Assembly: GCF_000143415.4 (NCBI RefSeq)
Contig: NW_003314337.1
Coordinates: 236,489-281,052 of the forward strand
Length of the DNA stretch: 44,564 nt
Direction of reading: 5' to 3'
Origin: Selaginella moellendorffii
Lineage: Eukaryota; Streptophyta; Lycopodiopsida; Selaginellales; Selaginellaceae
Made by a program: the position numbers and the translations under genes
Shown: positions 33,471 through 42,537 of the stretch, in pieces
Numbering within the stretch: the stretch's first letter is position 1
Layout: every line of letters begins with the position of its first letter
Notes under the pieces: model-generated
Told to the model about the DNA's origin: nothing
Database searches by the model: none
What the model saw: the letters and a program-made list of their open reading frames with translations, nothing else

Positions 33471-33832
33471 TTCTTTGACCTTAGTACCAAAAACTTCACT
33501 GTTCTTGATCCATCTCGAAAATGAAGTATTCTTTGATGAATTATACTCGGCAAATTATTTCTTTAAACCATTTTCTTTTATATTTTCGTTTGAAAAATTC
33601 CCAGTCCTTCGAAAACGTTTGTTCTTTGATCTTTTTCTCCGGCAACTTCATTATCAGATTTGGAATATTGACAGTGTCCAAAGCACTCGGCATTGTTCCT
33701 GATCTTTTCCCTGGAACTTCTGTCAGCGTGATCTTTTCCCTGGAACTTCAACCTTCATTATAACCTTTGTTCAAAGCACTGTCAACTTCGTGCCAAAGAT
33801 TTCCTATATCGCCAAGTTGATCGATCGAAGAA
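33471..33832. other. 3' flank of PP2C gene with short direct repeat
   Basis: No gene is seen. GATCTTTTCCCTGGAACTTC occurs twice, at 33701-33720 and 33730-33749. The stretch may include the PP2C 3' UTR. Confidence 0.5.
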
Positions 33833-34606
33833 TCACACCAGCTTTGCGACGACAAGCGTGAGATTATCACTCGTTCCAGCCACGAGTGCCTTAGTAATCA
33901 CTCTGGAAGCAATTCCACTTTCCTCTCCATTCCTGAGCAGTTCTACAACGGTCTCGCAAACGCCCTGGAACCTCAACTTCTCGAAAACCCCATCCGATCC
34001 AACCAAGAGATAGAGTGGCGATGGCCTCTGCCTCTGGAGATGATAGACCGTGAACTCCGGCACCGCGCTCATCCCAAACTTCTTGAGATCCCGATCGCCA
34101 ATCGCCCTGGACACCTCGAATTCCCCAAACAGCCTCCCATTGCTGTGGATGACTCCACCTGCCGCCTCGATCCTCTTCCTTTCGTCCTCCCAGTACGGCT
34201 GATGATCCCGGGTCAGCCGTACGCAATCCCCTGCCTCCACGCCACAGATTATCGCTCGAGAATCGCCCAGATTCATCACGACCACGGTCTCGCCACTGAT
34301 CGCTGCGACGCACGCTGTCGATCCGGCCACGAATCCACCCCTCTCCGATTCATTGAGGAGCTCTGCCTCGATGTCCGCGATCGCGGCGGATAGCGCGCCC
34401 GTGAGCAGCGTTTCGATCGAATCGCCGCTCCCCTGCAAGCGGAGATGGTGGTGAAATCTTTGGTAGAACCAAGCGGCCGCGAAGTCGCTTGCCTGTGATC
34501 CGCGATGGCCGTCGAAGATTGCGAAGATTCCTACCTTTCCAGGGATCGCCAGGCACCTGTCCTCCTGGTACGGCCTCTGCCCCTTGTGGCTCACTGCCTC
34601 CCACAT
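33833..34606 (-). CDS. Protein phosphatase 2C (PP2C), single exon
   Basis: A 257-residue metal-dependent Ser/Thr phosphatase, probably cytosolic or nuclear since no signal or membrane segment is seen. Family motifs are in order: Q-E-D-R (residues 14-17), F-D-G-H-R-G (31-36; the metal-binding D is 32), G-S-T-A-C (95-99), N-L-G-D-S-R-A (112-118), T-R-D-H-Q-P (132-137), E-x2-R-I-E-A-A-G-G (142-151), S-R-A-I-G-D (166-171), G-S-D-G-V-F-E (203-209) and S-D-N-L-T (246-250). The metal-binding aspartates are all present. The usual D-G-H-G-G is D-G-H-R-G. It is shorter than most plant PP2Cs: a bare catalytic core. PP2Cs reverse kinase signalling (stress, ABA, development); the substrate cannot be told. 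It reads against both flanking pseudogenes' decay, with an uninterrupted frame. Confidence 0.93.
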   Translation of the reverse strand: MWEAVSHKGQRPYQEDRCLAIPGKVGIFAIFDGHRGSQASDFAAAWFYQRFHHHLRLQGSGDSIETLLTGALSAAIADIEAELLNESERGGFVAGSTACVAAISGETVVVMNLGDSRAIICGVEAGDCVRLTRDHQPYWEDERKRIEAAGGVIHSNGRLFGEFEVSRAIGDRDLKKFGMSAVPEFTVYHLQRQRPSPLYLLVGSDGVFEKLRFQGVCETVVELLRNGEESGIASRVITKALVAGTSDNLTLVVAKLV

Positions 34607-34637
34607 TGAAGAACCCTAATTGTTTTCCTATTTTCTT

Positions 34638-34647
34638 CCTTTTTATA
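34638..34647 (-). promoter_or_regulatory. Candidate TATA box of PP2C gene
   Basis: TATAAAAAGG on the minus strand lies only about 32 bp before the ATG at 34606. If used, the 5' leader would be just a few bases, unless transcription starts further upstream. Confidence 0.45.
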
Positions 34648-34663
34648 GAAGTTTCTCTAGCAC

Positions 34664-34751
34664 GTTAAAGGATTTAATGTTGTACGAGAACCATGCTTAG
34701 GAAAGGACATGTTAAAGGATTTAATGTTGTAGGAGAACCATGCTTAGGAAA
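34664..34751. repeat. Tandem duplication in PP2C promoter
   Basis: A 41-base segment (GTTAAAGGATTTAATGTTGT..TTAGGAAA) occurs at 34664-34704 and 34711-34751 with one difference (period 47). It lies just upstream of the TATA candidate. Confidence 0.85.
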
Positions 34752-35373
34752 CGGATGGCTTTGGGAAGGTTAGCTCCACCACAACAAAGTCGTATAATAG
34801 TTGTGAAAAACGAAAGTGTTTAGCATCTTTTAGTGCTTTTACAGCTAGTATATATTTTTATTTTTTCCTTTCTGGTTAATATTGTTTGTATTTAAATATT
34901 TTATTCTATGTAAACAAGAAACCTTAAACTTTTAATGAAATCTCACTCGCCAAGCTAACAAGATTCCTGACCATTAGGTGGGAATTGAATTTGTGTATGA
35001 AGATTTTTTTGGTAACAAGAAGGCAAAAAAAGATAAATTATGTTTCTTGAGATGCAAAATTAAATTCAAACCGTCTTTTAACTGCCTGCACCAAGAAAAA
35101 TGAATCAACAAATACATACAAAAGAAAAATCCGAACTCTTCCGGATATAGACAAGCCCAGATGAGATCATGGTTATTTGCCTCTGATGTCTCCTCCCTAC
35201 AATAAATAAATAAATTTACCAACTAAGAAGAAGAAAAAGAAAGCTTACTTCCCAAGGGAACAATAGAAGCAACTCGGTCTCCTATAATCTGGAGGTTGCC
35301 ACATCGATGGTCGCTCCTCATCTGGCTTTAAAAGATACTTCCGATTCTTCATTTTCTCCTCGTGTTTCTTGTG
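34752..35373. other. Intergenic spacer
   Basis: AT-rich to about 35220, then of mixed composition. No gene is recognised. The last ~150 bp before the PPR remnant do not match the upstream part of PPR gene 1, so the duplication border seems to lie near 35370. Confidence 0.5.
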
Positions 35374-35993
35374 CGCTGAGCGCTTGTTCCAACGAATGCC
35401 CGGCTGGGAAATGGCCACAATGGCGACAATGATCCATCTAAGCTCAATCCGCTGTATCGTTCTTCCACTCTGGCATGATCGAGGACAATTTGATGATCTC
35501 TTGATGATCTCAGCCTACGTTGCTTCCGGAGATCTTGGAGCCGCGAGCAGAGTGCTGGATAGAATGCGCGAGAAGAACCTCGTCGCTCTGGACGTGATCC
35601 TCCAGGGCTCCTTCACGACGATGATGTTTGATCCCGACCATTCAGCGTTTGTGAGCGTTCTCGCTTGCTGCCAGCTCGGGCTGTTCGAGCAGGGATGGAA
35701 TTATTTTCGCAACATGGTCGACGATCATCAAGTCCAAGCACTGGGAGCGCACTACTGCGGTCAGCTAGCCAAGGCCAAGGATCTCATCTCCAGCATGCTC
35801 TAAAGTCCCAGATGGCGCTTCTTGCTCCCTGTCGGGTCCAAGAAGATCCACAACGAGCAAAGGCATAATTTATCTATTGATGGATCTGGAGAAGAGTGTT
35901 GTACAACCTCTAACAATGGCTGGTGGGGCTATAGGCTGCGACAGAACCATCTCGTCACCGTATGCTCTCCTTTCCAGCACCTACGTCGCGTAG
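35374..35993 (+). pseudogene. Degraded paralogue of PPR gene 1 (3' part)
   Basis: The frame 35369-35803 and following sequence match PPR gene 1 from A-E-R-L-F-R-R-M-P-G-W (about 6770) to its end. Segments kept are G-W-x-M-A-T-M-A-T-M-I, Y-V-A-S-G-D-L-G-A-A, N-L-V-A-L-D-V-I-L-Q-G, D-P-D-H-S-A-F-V-S-V-L, Q-L-G-L-F-E-Q-G-W-N-Y-F-R-N-M and the C-terminal Y-A-L-L-S-S-T-Y-V. About 530 bp (several motifs) are missing after L-Q-G, and smaller deletions follow. A stop falls after S-S-M-L. The first half of the gene is gone. Its last bases overlap the 3' end of PPR gene 2 on the other strand. Confidence 0.9.
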
Positions 35994-38101
35994 TCGTGAC
36001 AAGATGATCGACTAGACTGGACCAAGTTATAGATCGAGACGTAGCGATCAGCTGATGAAGAGAGCCCAAGAACACGTCGAGCAGCGCTGACTGCTAGATG
36101 GCGGTGAGATCTTGATCTCAGGTGCTGGAGCAAGCATCCCCAAGCAACGGCATCCGGGACAAACGGCATCGCCTCGAGAAGTTCGTGAGCTTCTTCTCCT
36201 CGTCCCGATTTCCCCAGCATGTCTATCATGAAGCAATAGTGCCTGCTCGTCGGAAGCATCGAGTAGCTCTCAGTAATCGAGACGAAGTATCTCCATCCCT
36301 GGGCGAGCAAGCCCAAATGCGAGCAAGCTGCTAGCGCTCCCATGAAGCTTACTTCATCCGGGATCGTTCCTTCGATTTGCATCACTCCAAAGAGCTCAAT
36401 CGCGTCTCTGGATTCTCCGTGTGCGGCAAGTGCCACGAGCATCGAGTTCCAGGCCACCACATCGAGTTCCGGCATGCGCAGAAAGAACTTCCATGAGTAT
36501 CCACAAGCTCCCAGTAAAATCGTCCAAGAGAGAACGTCGCGCTGGATCATCCCTTCAAACATCTCTCGTGCTTCCTCCTTTCTCGAGGCGAGGATGAAAG
36601 CTTGAAGCATTGAGTTGGAGCTGGCTAGATTATGCTCGGGCACTGCGTCGAAGATCTCCTTGGCTTGCTCGAGATTTCCCCTGTGAGCATACGCCGCTAG
36701 AAGGCAGCCCCACGAAACCAAGCTGTGTCGAGCCATTCTCTCAAACAGCTCCCTCGATTCCTTCAAGAGCCCCATCTCCGAGCAAGCTCCCAGCATGGCA
36801 TTCCAAGCAACGATGCTTCGCTGTGGCATTGTGCTGAAGATATCCCTGGCCTTGTTGATTTGCCCGGTCTGGGCATACGCAGTGAGCATCATGGTGTACG
36901 AGGCCTCGTCGTGATCGGGCATCAAATACCGGAAGAATGCCACTGCTTCTTCGATCCTGTGATGGAGAACGTACCCTTGGAGCATCGAATTCCATGCTGC
37001 TGTGTCCCTCGCCGGCATTAAGTCGAAGAGCTCCGTCGCAAGTGCCAGATTGCCGGCTTGAGCATACGCCTGGATCAAAATCGTCCATGCTATGGCATTG
37101 TGCTCCGCCATCACCAAGTCGAAGACCCTCCGCGCGTCGGCCACAAACCCTGCTTGTGCCAGAGCATGAACAACCGCGCTCCAAGAGACGACATTCCATT
37201 CCGGAATCCCGTGCCAGAAGAGATCCATCGCGGCCGTCAGATGCCCATTTCTTGTATATCCATCGATCATCACCGTCCACGTGGCGAGAGACCGGAATTT
37301 CATGCTATGCAAGAACAGAGCCCTCGCTTCTTCTAGATTACCGGTTTGAAGCGTTTGCTGGAGCATGAAATTCCAGGCGGCAATGGAATTCTTCTCCGGC
37401 ATGGCATCGAAAATCTCTTTGGCTTGATCCCAATACCCGTTTTGGGCATAGGCCTGGATCATCGCGTTCCATGTCACGGCATTCTTCCGAGGCATCGATT
37501 GGAAGACCTCTCGCGCCTCTCGCAACCCGCCGCTCTTCCCCAATCCAGTGATCATCGTCGTCCAGGACACCACATTCTTGATGGGCATAGAATCGAAGAG
37601 CTTTCTCGCGTCGGCGGTTTGGCCGTGCTGGGCATACGCCGTGATCATCGAGTTCCACGAAATCACGCTCTTTCCTTGCATCGAATCGAAGATCTGGCGA
37701 GCGGACTGGATGTCGCCATTCTGCGCGTATGCCGAGAGGAGGATGTCGCGAGAGAATTGATTGGGCTGCTTGGTCTGATCGAAAACTAGGCGAGCTTCGG
37801 ACAATCTCCCACACGTCCCATACATTTGGACGAGGAGATTGGCAAGAAAAGTGTTGTCACGATGCTTGCTGTGGCGGATCCGGGAGTGGAGCTCTAGTCC
37901 CTGTGAAAAGTCTCTGCAAGATCGGACGAGAGCTGCAAGCTCGTTTTGTTCCTGCCACGACGCTGCTCGCTCATCGAGCGTGCAAGCTAAGTTCATGGTG
38001 TCAAAAGGAGTCTTTCCAGTGTTGATTACCTGAAAAATATTAGTCTGTGAATGGATTGGGATCAAAGGAATGTGACTGGAGCAAACCAAGCTTTCTTGCA
38101 A
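35981..38101 (-). CDS. PPR protein 2 (PLS class, S-motif rich, short E1)
   Basis: A single-exon, 706-residue PPR protein. From about residue 85 it has roughly 15 tandem 31-residue S-type motifs, a closing P-L-S triplet and an E1-like end (P-D-A-V-A-W-G-C-L-L). No E+ or DYW domain. One motif is only 25 residues (V-L-S-W-T-I-L-L-G-A-C..L-R-M-P-E-L-D), a 6-residue loss in the repeat. It probably binds organellar RNA. Two starts are possible: 38101, or the second ATG at 37996 (M-N-L-A-C-T-L), which gives 671 residues. The sequence ATTTTTCAG before the second start resembles a 3' splice site, so the first 35 residues may be leader. The last four codons lie on the complement of the PPR gene 1 remnant, so the true C-terminus may have been lost. 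Confidence 0.9.
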   Translation of the reverse strand: MQESLVCSSHIPLIPIHSQTNIFQVINTGKTPFDTMNLACTLDERAASWQEQNELAALVRSCRDFSQGLELHSRIRHSKHRDNTFLANLLVQMYGTCGRLSEARLVFDQTKQPNQFSRDILLSAYAQNGDIQSARQIFDSMQGKSVISWNSMITAYAQHGQTADARKLFDSMPIKNVVSWTTMITGLGKSGGLREAREVFQSMPRKNAVTWNAMIQAYAQNGYWDQAKEIFDAMPEKNSIAAWNFMLQQTLQTGNLEEARALFLHSMKFRSLATWTVMIDGYTRNGHLTAAMDLFWHGIPEWNVVSWSAVVHALAQAGFVADARRVFDLVMAEHNAIAWTILIQAYAQAGNLALATELFDLMPARDTAAWNSMLQGYVLHHRIEEAVAFFRYLMPDHDEASYTMMLTAYAQTGQINKARDIFSTMPQRSIVAWNAMLGACSEMGLLKESRELFERMARHSLVSWGCLLAAYAHRGNLEQAKEIFDAVPEHNLASSNSMLQAFILASRKEEAREMFEGMIQRDVLSWTILLGACGYSWKFFLRMPELDVVAWNSMLVALAAHGESRDAIELFGVMQIEGTIPDEVSFMGALAACSHLGLLAQGWRYFVSITESYSMLPTSRHYCFMIDMLGKSGRGEEAHELLEAMPFVPDAVAWGCLLQHLRSRSHRHLAVSAARRVLGLSSSADRYVSIYNLVQSSRSSCHDYAT

Positions 38102-38616
38102 GTTCTTGGTGCCAGTCCGTTGAGCTTGCCGAGAGCATGAACCAGGTAATGTTTAAGAGCCCGAGCTCTTATTGCCCCTGCAACCATCTATAGAAGACAT
38201 CATTATCATCATCATCATATGATGATTATGATGATGATATACTTACTAATAATATATTTAAATAATAAATCACAATCACCTGAGATATTAAAAAAAACTA
38301 TTTTACTTCTAGACTACTTTCATTCTGAGGTCAATTTCAAGCAGAACAAAGTGGAAGATCCTTGTGTTGTGAAAACACTATTGAACAAATGAATTATAAT
38401 TATTAAAATATTCTAATAAAAAGTGTATAATTAAGTTTCAATAATAGAAATATAAAACATATATTATCAGAATGTAAAAAAAAAAAGTACTACTATATTA
38501 TATCACTCTAGTGAAAAATAATTTGTAAATTTGTAAATCAAGTGACAAATCTAAATAGTATTTAAAAAGCAATAATAAATTAATTATATAATTTTTTATT
38601 TAATTACTATAAACTT
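38102..38616. other. 5' flank of PPR gene 2 (duplicated at 10060-10730)
   Basis: AT-rich sequence with an ATCATC run near 38200-38240. It is homologous to the left block. It ends where a short LTR begins. No gene. Confidence 0.65.
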
Positions 38617-38795
38617 TGTGAGTGCTTGGAATATAGAAAGGGAATACAAAAAATGTGCATATCAATTAGTCCAAAAACCCTAACTTATATACAAAAGCAA
38701 ATGGTCCGGATTGAAACCAATCCGACAATTACCAAAATCCCACTATGTTAATATTAGTATACGGCATCATAGCTGTACACTTGACCCTCAGATCA
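38617..38795 (-). mobile_element. Short LTR (about 179 bp) of a gypsy relic
   Basis: On the minus strand it starts TGATCTGAGGG directly after a purine tract (AAGAGGAGGGGA) and ends CACTCACA. It contains TATATAAG followed by TTAGGGTTTTT, a plausible promoter. The far LTR is not in the window, so the limits rest on TG..CA and the purine tract. Confidence 0.55.
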
Positions 38796-39390
38796 TCCCC
38801 TCCTCTTGGAATAATGGAAGACTATTAGGGTTTTCTTGTAGACAGGCCGAGATCTGGAGGAACGTCAGAAAGAGGCATTGATGGATCCGTAGGTGGTATT
38901 AACTACTATTGATCCTTTTGTATAAAGCATTTCAACTACTGCACATGCACAATCTCTGAAGGATTGGCTTGCTGGATGTCATGCCAAACCTCATAAACTT
39001 GTGGTCCAATTTGCCGCAACACCTGATACGGTCCTTTCTACTTCGCAAGGAGCCCCTTAGATAAACCACATACTGTAAGATGGGGAAAATGGACTAACAC
39101 CAAATCATCCACTTTGTACTCCACAGGTGGATGATGATGGGAGTTGTAGTGCTGTTGTTGTCCCACTTGTATGCAGCCTAAGTGTTTGGTAGACTCAGCT
39201 CGGATAAGTGGAAGAATGCTCGTCAAATACTAATCCCATAACCTAGTATCGGCAGTTCGTGGCAATCACGAAGGTAAACCTAGCTCTGTTGGTAGTATTG
39301 GATCATGACCATATAGGAGTTTATATGATAAAGCACCAACAGAACTTTGCACTAACAAATAACCATCCCAATCCGAATGCTGAAAGTTCA
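38796..39390 (-). pseudogene. Gypsy integrase C-terminal relic
   Basis: The minus-strand translation gives L-Y-G-H-D-P-I-L-P (39266-39390 part), V-D-D-L-V-L-V-H-F-P (39038-39226), then K-G-P-Y-Q-V-L-R-Q-I-G-P and E-I-V-H-V-Q: the end of a gypsy integrase, with stops. It is cut at 39390 by the large LTR, which inserted into the integrase frame. The rest of the element would be beyond the right end of that insertion. Confidence 0.8.
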
Positions 39391-41174
39391 TGTGAGACAC
39401 AAAATCCCTAGGCCCCAAAGTGGAGCCGGAAAGGGTGCCACGTGGTAGTGGCCGAAGCGAAAGCCCAAACGAGTGTAACACGTTTGGACTAAAAGCTCTG
39501 ACTTGGAAGGTCGAGAGCGGGAGTGGAACTCCCAACAAAGTGCTCAAGGAGCGAGCACGAAGCGAGCAATAAGCAAGGCTCCAAAAAGGGACCCAAAAAG
39601 GACCAACACACGACACGTGGAAGTGTCTGAGATGGAGTCCGAGGCAGACCCTAGTTGGAGTCCGAGATGGACCCGAAGTGGAGTCCGATATGGAGTCCGA
39701 AGTGGAGTCCGAGATGGACCCAAAGTGGAGTCCGATATGGAGTCCGAAGTGGAGTCCGAGATGGAGTCCGATATGGAGTCCGAAATGGACCCGAAGTGGA
39801 GTCCGAGATGGAGTCCGATATGGACCCGAAGTGGAGTCCGAGATGGAGTCCGATATGGAGTCTGAGATGGACCCGAAGTGGAGTCCGAGATGGACCCGAG
39901 ATGGAGTCCGAGATGGAGTCCGAGATGGACCCGAGATGGAGTCCGAGATGGAGTCCGAGGTGGACCGAGACGGAGTCCGAGATGGAGTCCGAGATGGAGT
40001 CTGAGAAGGACCCGAGATGGAGTCCGAGGTCGAGACCGAGACCGGGACCGAGACCGAGACCAAGACCGGGACCGGGATCGAGACCAAGACCGAGGCCAAG
40101 GCTGAGACCAAGCCCGAGCCCGAGTCCGAGTTCGAGTCCGAGTCCGAGTTCGAGTCCGAGTCTGAGTTCGAGTCTGAGAGGGTGAAAGCCCAAAGCGTTC
40201 GTCTCCCAGACCCTAGGGGGTTTGGTGAGCTCCAAAAGTATAGTAAGGGGGAGGACTGCAGTGGAGCCAGTTTGGCCAGGAAAGGCTAGTTTGGCCCAAG
40301 AAGGCCAGACCCAGTGTTGGGTGATGAACTGACCACTGGGAAGTCCAAGACTAGAGTGAATACGGACCGACAAGCGGGGTAGCTTGGTGAAGTGTTCAAG
40401 AGCCGGCTTTAGTTCCCCTGGGAGATCGACTGGCCGATGCTCCCAGTCCAAGTGTGGGTGGCACTACCTACTTGGATACCAGGCGTGGCTCAACGGAACC
40501 TCGCTCTAAGCCCATGGCTAGAGCACCTAAAGGCGAAAGGTGGGGAGAGTACCCAGGTGGCTCGCGTAAGGCCACGGTGTTCCGAAATGTTGTCCCAAAG
40601 GCCCAGACTGTGGAAAGGAAGAGGAGCAGTCCTCTGGGGTAGTGACCAAGGACACAGTCATGTGGTGAGGAAGTCCCAGAGGACCGTGGGACTTAGTGGT
40701 CGGGCCTGTGGGCCTCGATCTAGTGGCAGTGTTGGCAAACACGGCCAGGGGCAGAAAGGGGCTTGGTAGGAACTGACAAAGGGACTTTGGGGAAGGCAAT
40801 TCCCTAGGTCTGTGGGCATCCTAAGGATGCTAAGGAGTGGATCTAGGATGACCACTCGTGGATACATGGCCCAGTCTTGGAGAGACGAGGTGGTGATGCA
40901 AGTGGTGTTGGACCACTAGTGCAGCAAAGGTGAATGGGCATGGCCTTAGCGTAATGGGCCGAGATGTCAGTGGTACCTTTGGGTGTCGGTCTTGGGACCG
41001 GACACGTGGAGCACTTGGACCAGGTGCAAGTGTTGAGTGGCATGGATGCCATTCTTGGGGCTAGCAAGTCCCAAGTCCTGAATTGGACTGATGGAGGTTG
41101 CGAATGAGACTCCTCCAAGTGGTCGGAGGTGTGGTTAAGTGACTAAAGTAGAATGGAAAAATTAGTCGCCTACA
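39391..41174 (+). mobile_element. Large LTR 1 (1,784 bp)
   Basis: It starts TGTGAGAC, ends GTCGCCTACA and is followed by a tRNA-Met primer site. In order it holds a unique start, a GAGATGGAGTCC/GAGATGGACCC array (about 39625-40030), GAGACC and GAGTCC hexamers (to about 40175), the conserved core block (40180-40250) and a long unique end. It is nearly the same as the LTR at 41843-43635. Long open frames on both strands here (e.g. 39266-40111, 39651-40451 minus; 39655-40185 plus) are repeat artefacts. Confidence 0.9.
39625..40175 (+). repeat. Dodecamer/hexamer array in large LTR 1
   Basis: Imperfect tandem units of 12 bases (GAGATGGAGTCC) and 11 bases (GAGATGGACCC), changing to 6-base GAGACC then GAGTCC units. 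The 6- and 12-base units are multiples of three and lack stop codons in most frames, which explains the long false reading frames on both strands. Confidence 0.95.
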
Positions 41175-41177
41175 ACT

Positions 41178-41189
41178 TGGTATCAGAGC
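41178..41189 (+). other. Primer binding site (tRNA-Met)
   Basis: TGGTATCAGAGC, the canonical plant initiator tRNA-Met primer site, three bases after the LTR end. Confidence 0.9.
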
Positions 41190-41842
41190 TGTTCCTTAGT
41201 CCAACTTTTATTGGTGCTCAAGTATATCACCATTGATGTTGGCATTGGAAGGTCCTAGAAGTGGGCCTATCCTTGAGGAGTAGCATGTCGAGAGGACATG
41301 GCTATCCACTCAAGTTCATGCGTGAACTTGTGCACGATATGGTGGATGGAAAAGGGGCCAATAAAGGAACGACTTTGGGATCTTGGGAACAGTATATGGT
41401 TTTCCTCCGAAAGTTGAGGATGTGATCCAGATGAGCGTTTGACTTAGCGAACTAGCTAATGTAGTTGTGGTAAAGAACTATAGTTGGGATCACGGGAAAG
41501 ATAGAGACTCCAAAACAATAAAGGAGTCACAAGATTATCCTCATATAGTTGAGGTTGGTGCTCATGAATGTAAGACCAGAAGTAATGACCGTGGGAGGTC
41601 AAATACGGAAGAGGACTCAAGTCCTTGAAATGGTAGCCGGGGCTACCTTTAATAAATGCTGGACCAACCCAAGGACTAGGGGTGTACTCAGAGGATGAGT
41701 TGGTATTTTCATCACATAGACAAGTGGTCCTAAGGGGCAAAAGGTTGCCCCAAGAGAACAAATCAAGTGTCAAAGTAACACTTGCAAAGATGGTCCTTGT
41801 GAGGAGGACCTGAATACAAGAAGTTGTATTCCAGTGAGCTAG
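41190..41842 (+). mobile_element. Leader/gag remnant of large-LTR element 1
   Basis: This matches 43651-44302. No credible + strand frame: stops are frequent, so a gag gene, if ever here, is broken or starts further on. It stops at CCAGTGAGCTAG where LTR 2 begins. Confidence 0.7.
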
Positions 41843-42505
41843 TGTGAGACACAAAATCCCTAGGCCCCAAAGTGGAGCCGGAAGGGCGCCACATGGTAGT
41901 GGCCGAAGCGAGAGCCAAACGAGCGTAACATGTTTGGACCAAAAGCTCCGACTTGAAAAGTCAAGAGCGGGAGTGGAACTCCCAACGAAGTGCTCGAGGA
42001 ACGAGCACGAAGCGAGCAAAAGGCGAGGCTCCAAAAAGGGACCCAAAAGGACCAACACATGACATGTGGGAGTGTCCGAGATGGAGTCCGAAGTGGAGTC
42101 CGAGGTGGACCCGAGTTGGAGTCCGAAGTGGAGTCCGAGATGGACCCGAGATGGACCCGAAATGGAGTCCGAGATGGAGTCCAAGATGGACCCAAGATGG
42201 ACCCGAGATGGAGTCCGAGATGGAGTCCGGGATGGAGTCCGAGATGGACCCGAGATGGAGTCCGAGTTGGAGTCCGAGATGGAGTCCGAGATGGACCCGA
42301 GATGGACCCGAAATGGAGTCCGAGATGGAGTCCGAGATGGACCCGAAATGGAGTCCGAGATGGAGTCCGAGATGGACCCGAGATGGAGTCCGAGATGGAG
42401 TCCGAGATGGACCCGAGATGGACCCGAGATGGAGTCCGAGATGGAGTCCGAGATGGAGTCCGAGATGGAGTCCGAGATGGAGTCCAAAGTCGAGACCGAG
42501 ACCGG

Positions 42506-42537
<32 letters not shown>

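Noticed and set aside
36342-37814. Several 90-179-codon frames within PPR gene 2
   Set aside because: They are alternative-frame shadows of GC-richer PPR coding sequence on both strands.
39266-40451. Long minus-strand frames of 281 and 266 codons and + strand frame of 176 codons
   Set aside because: The same array artefact in LTR 1. Only the last ~40 codons (39266-39390) have meaning, as an older integrase relic.
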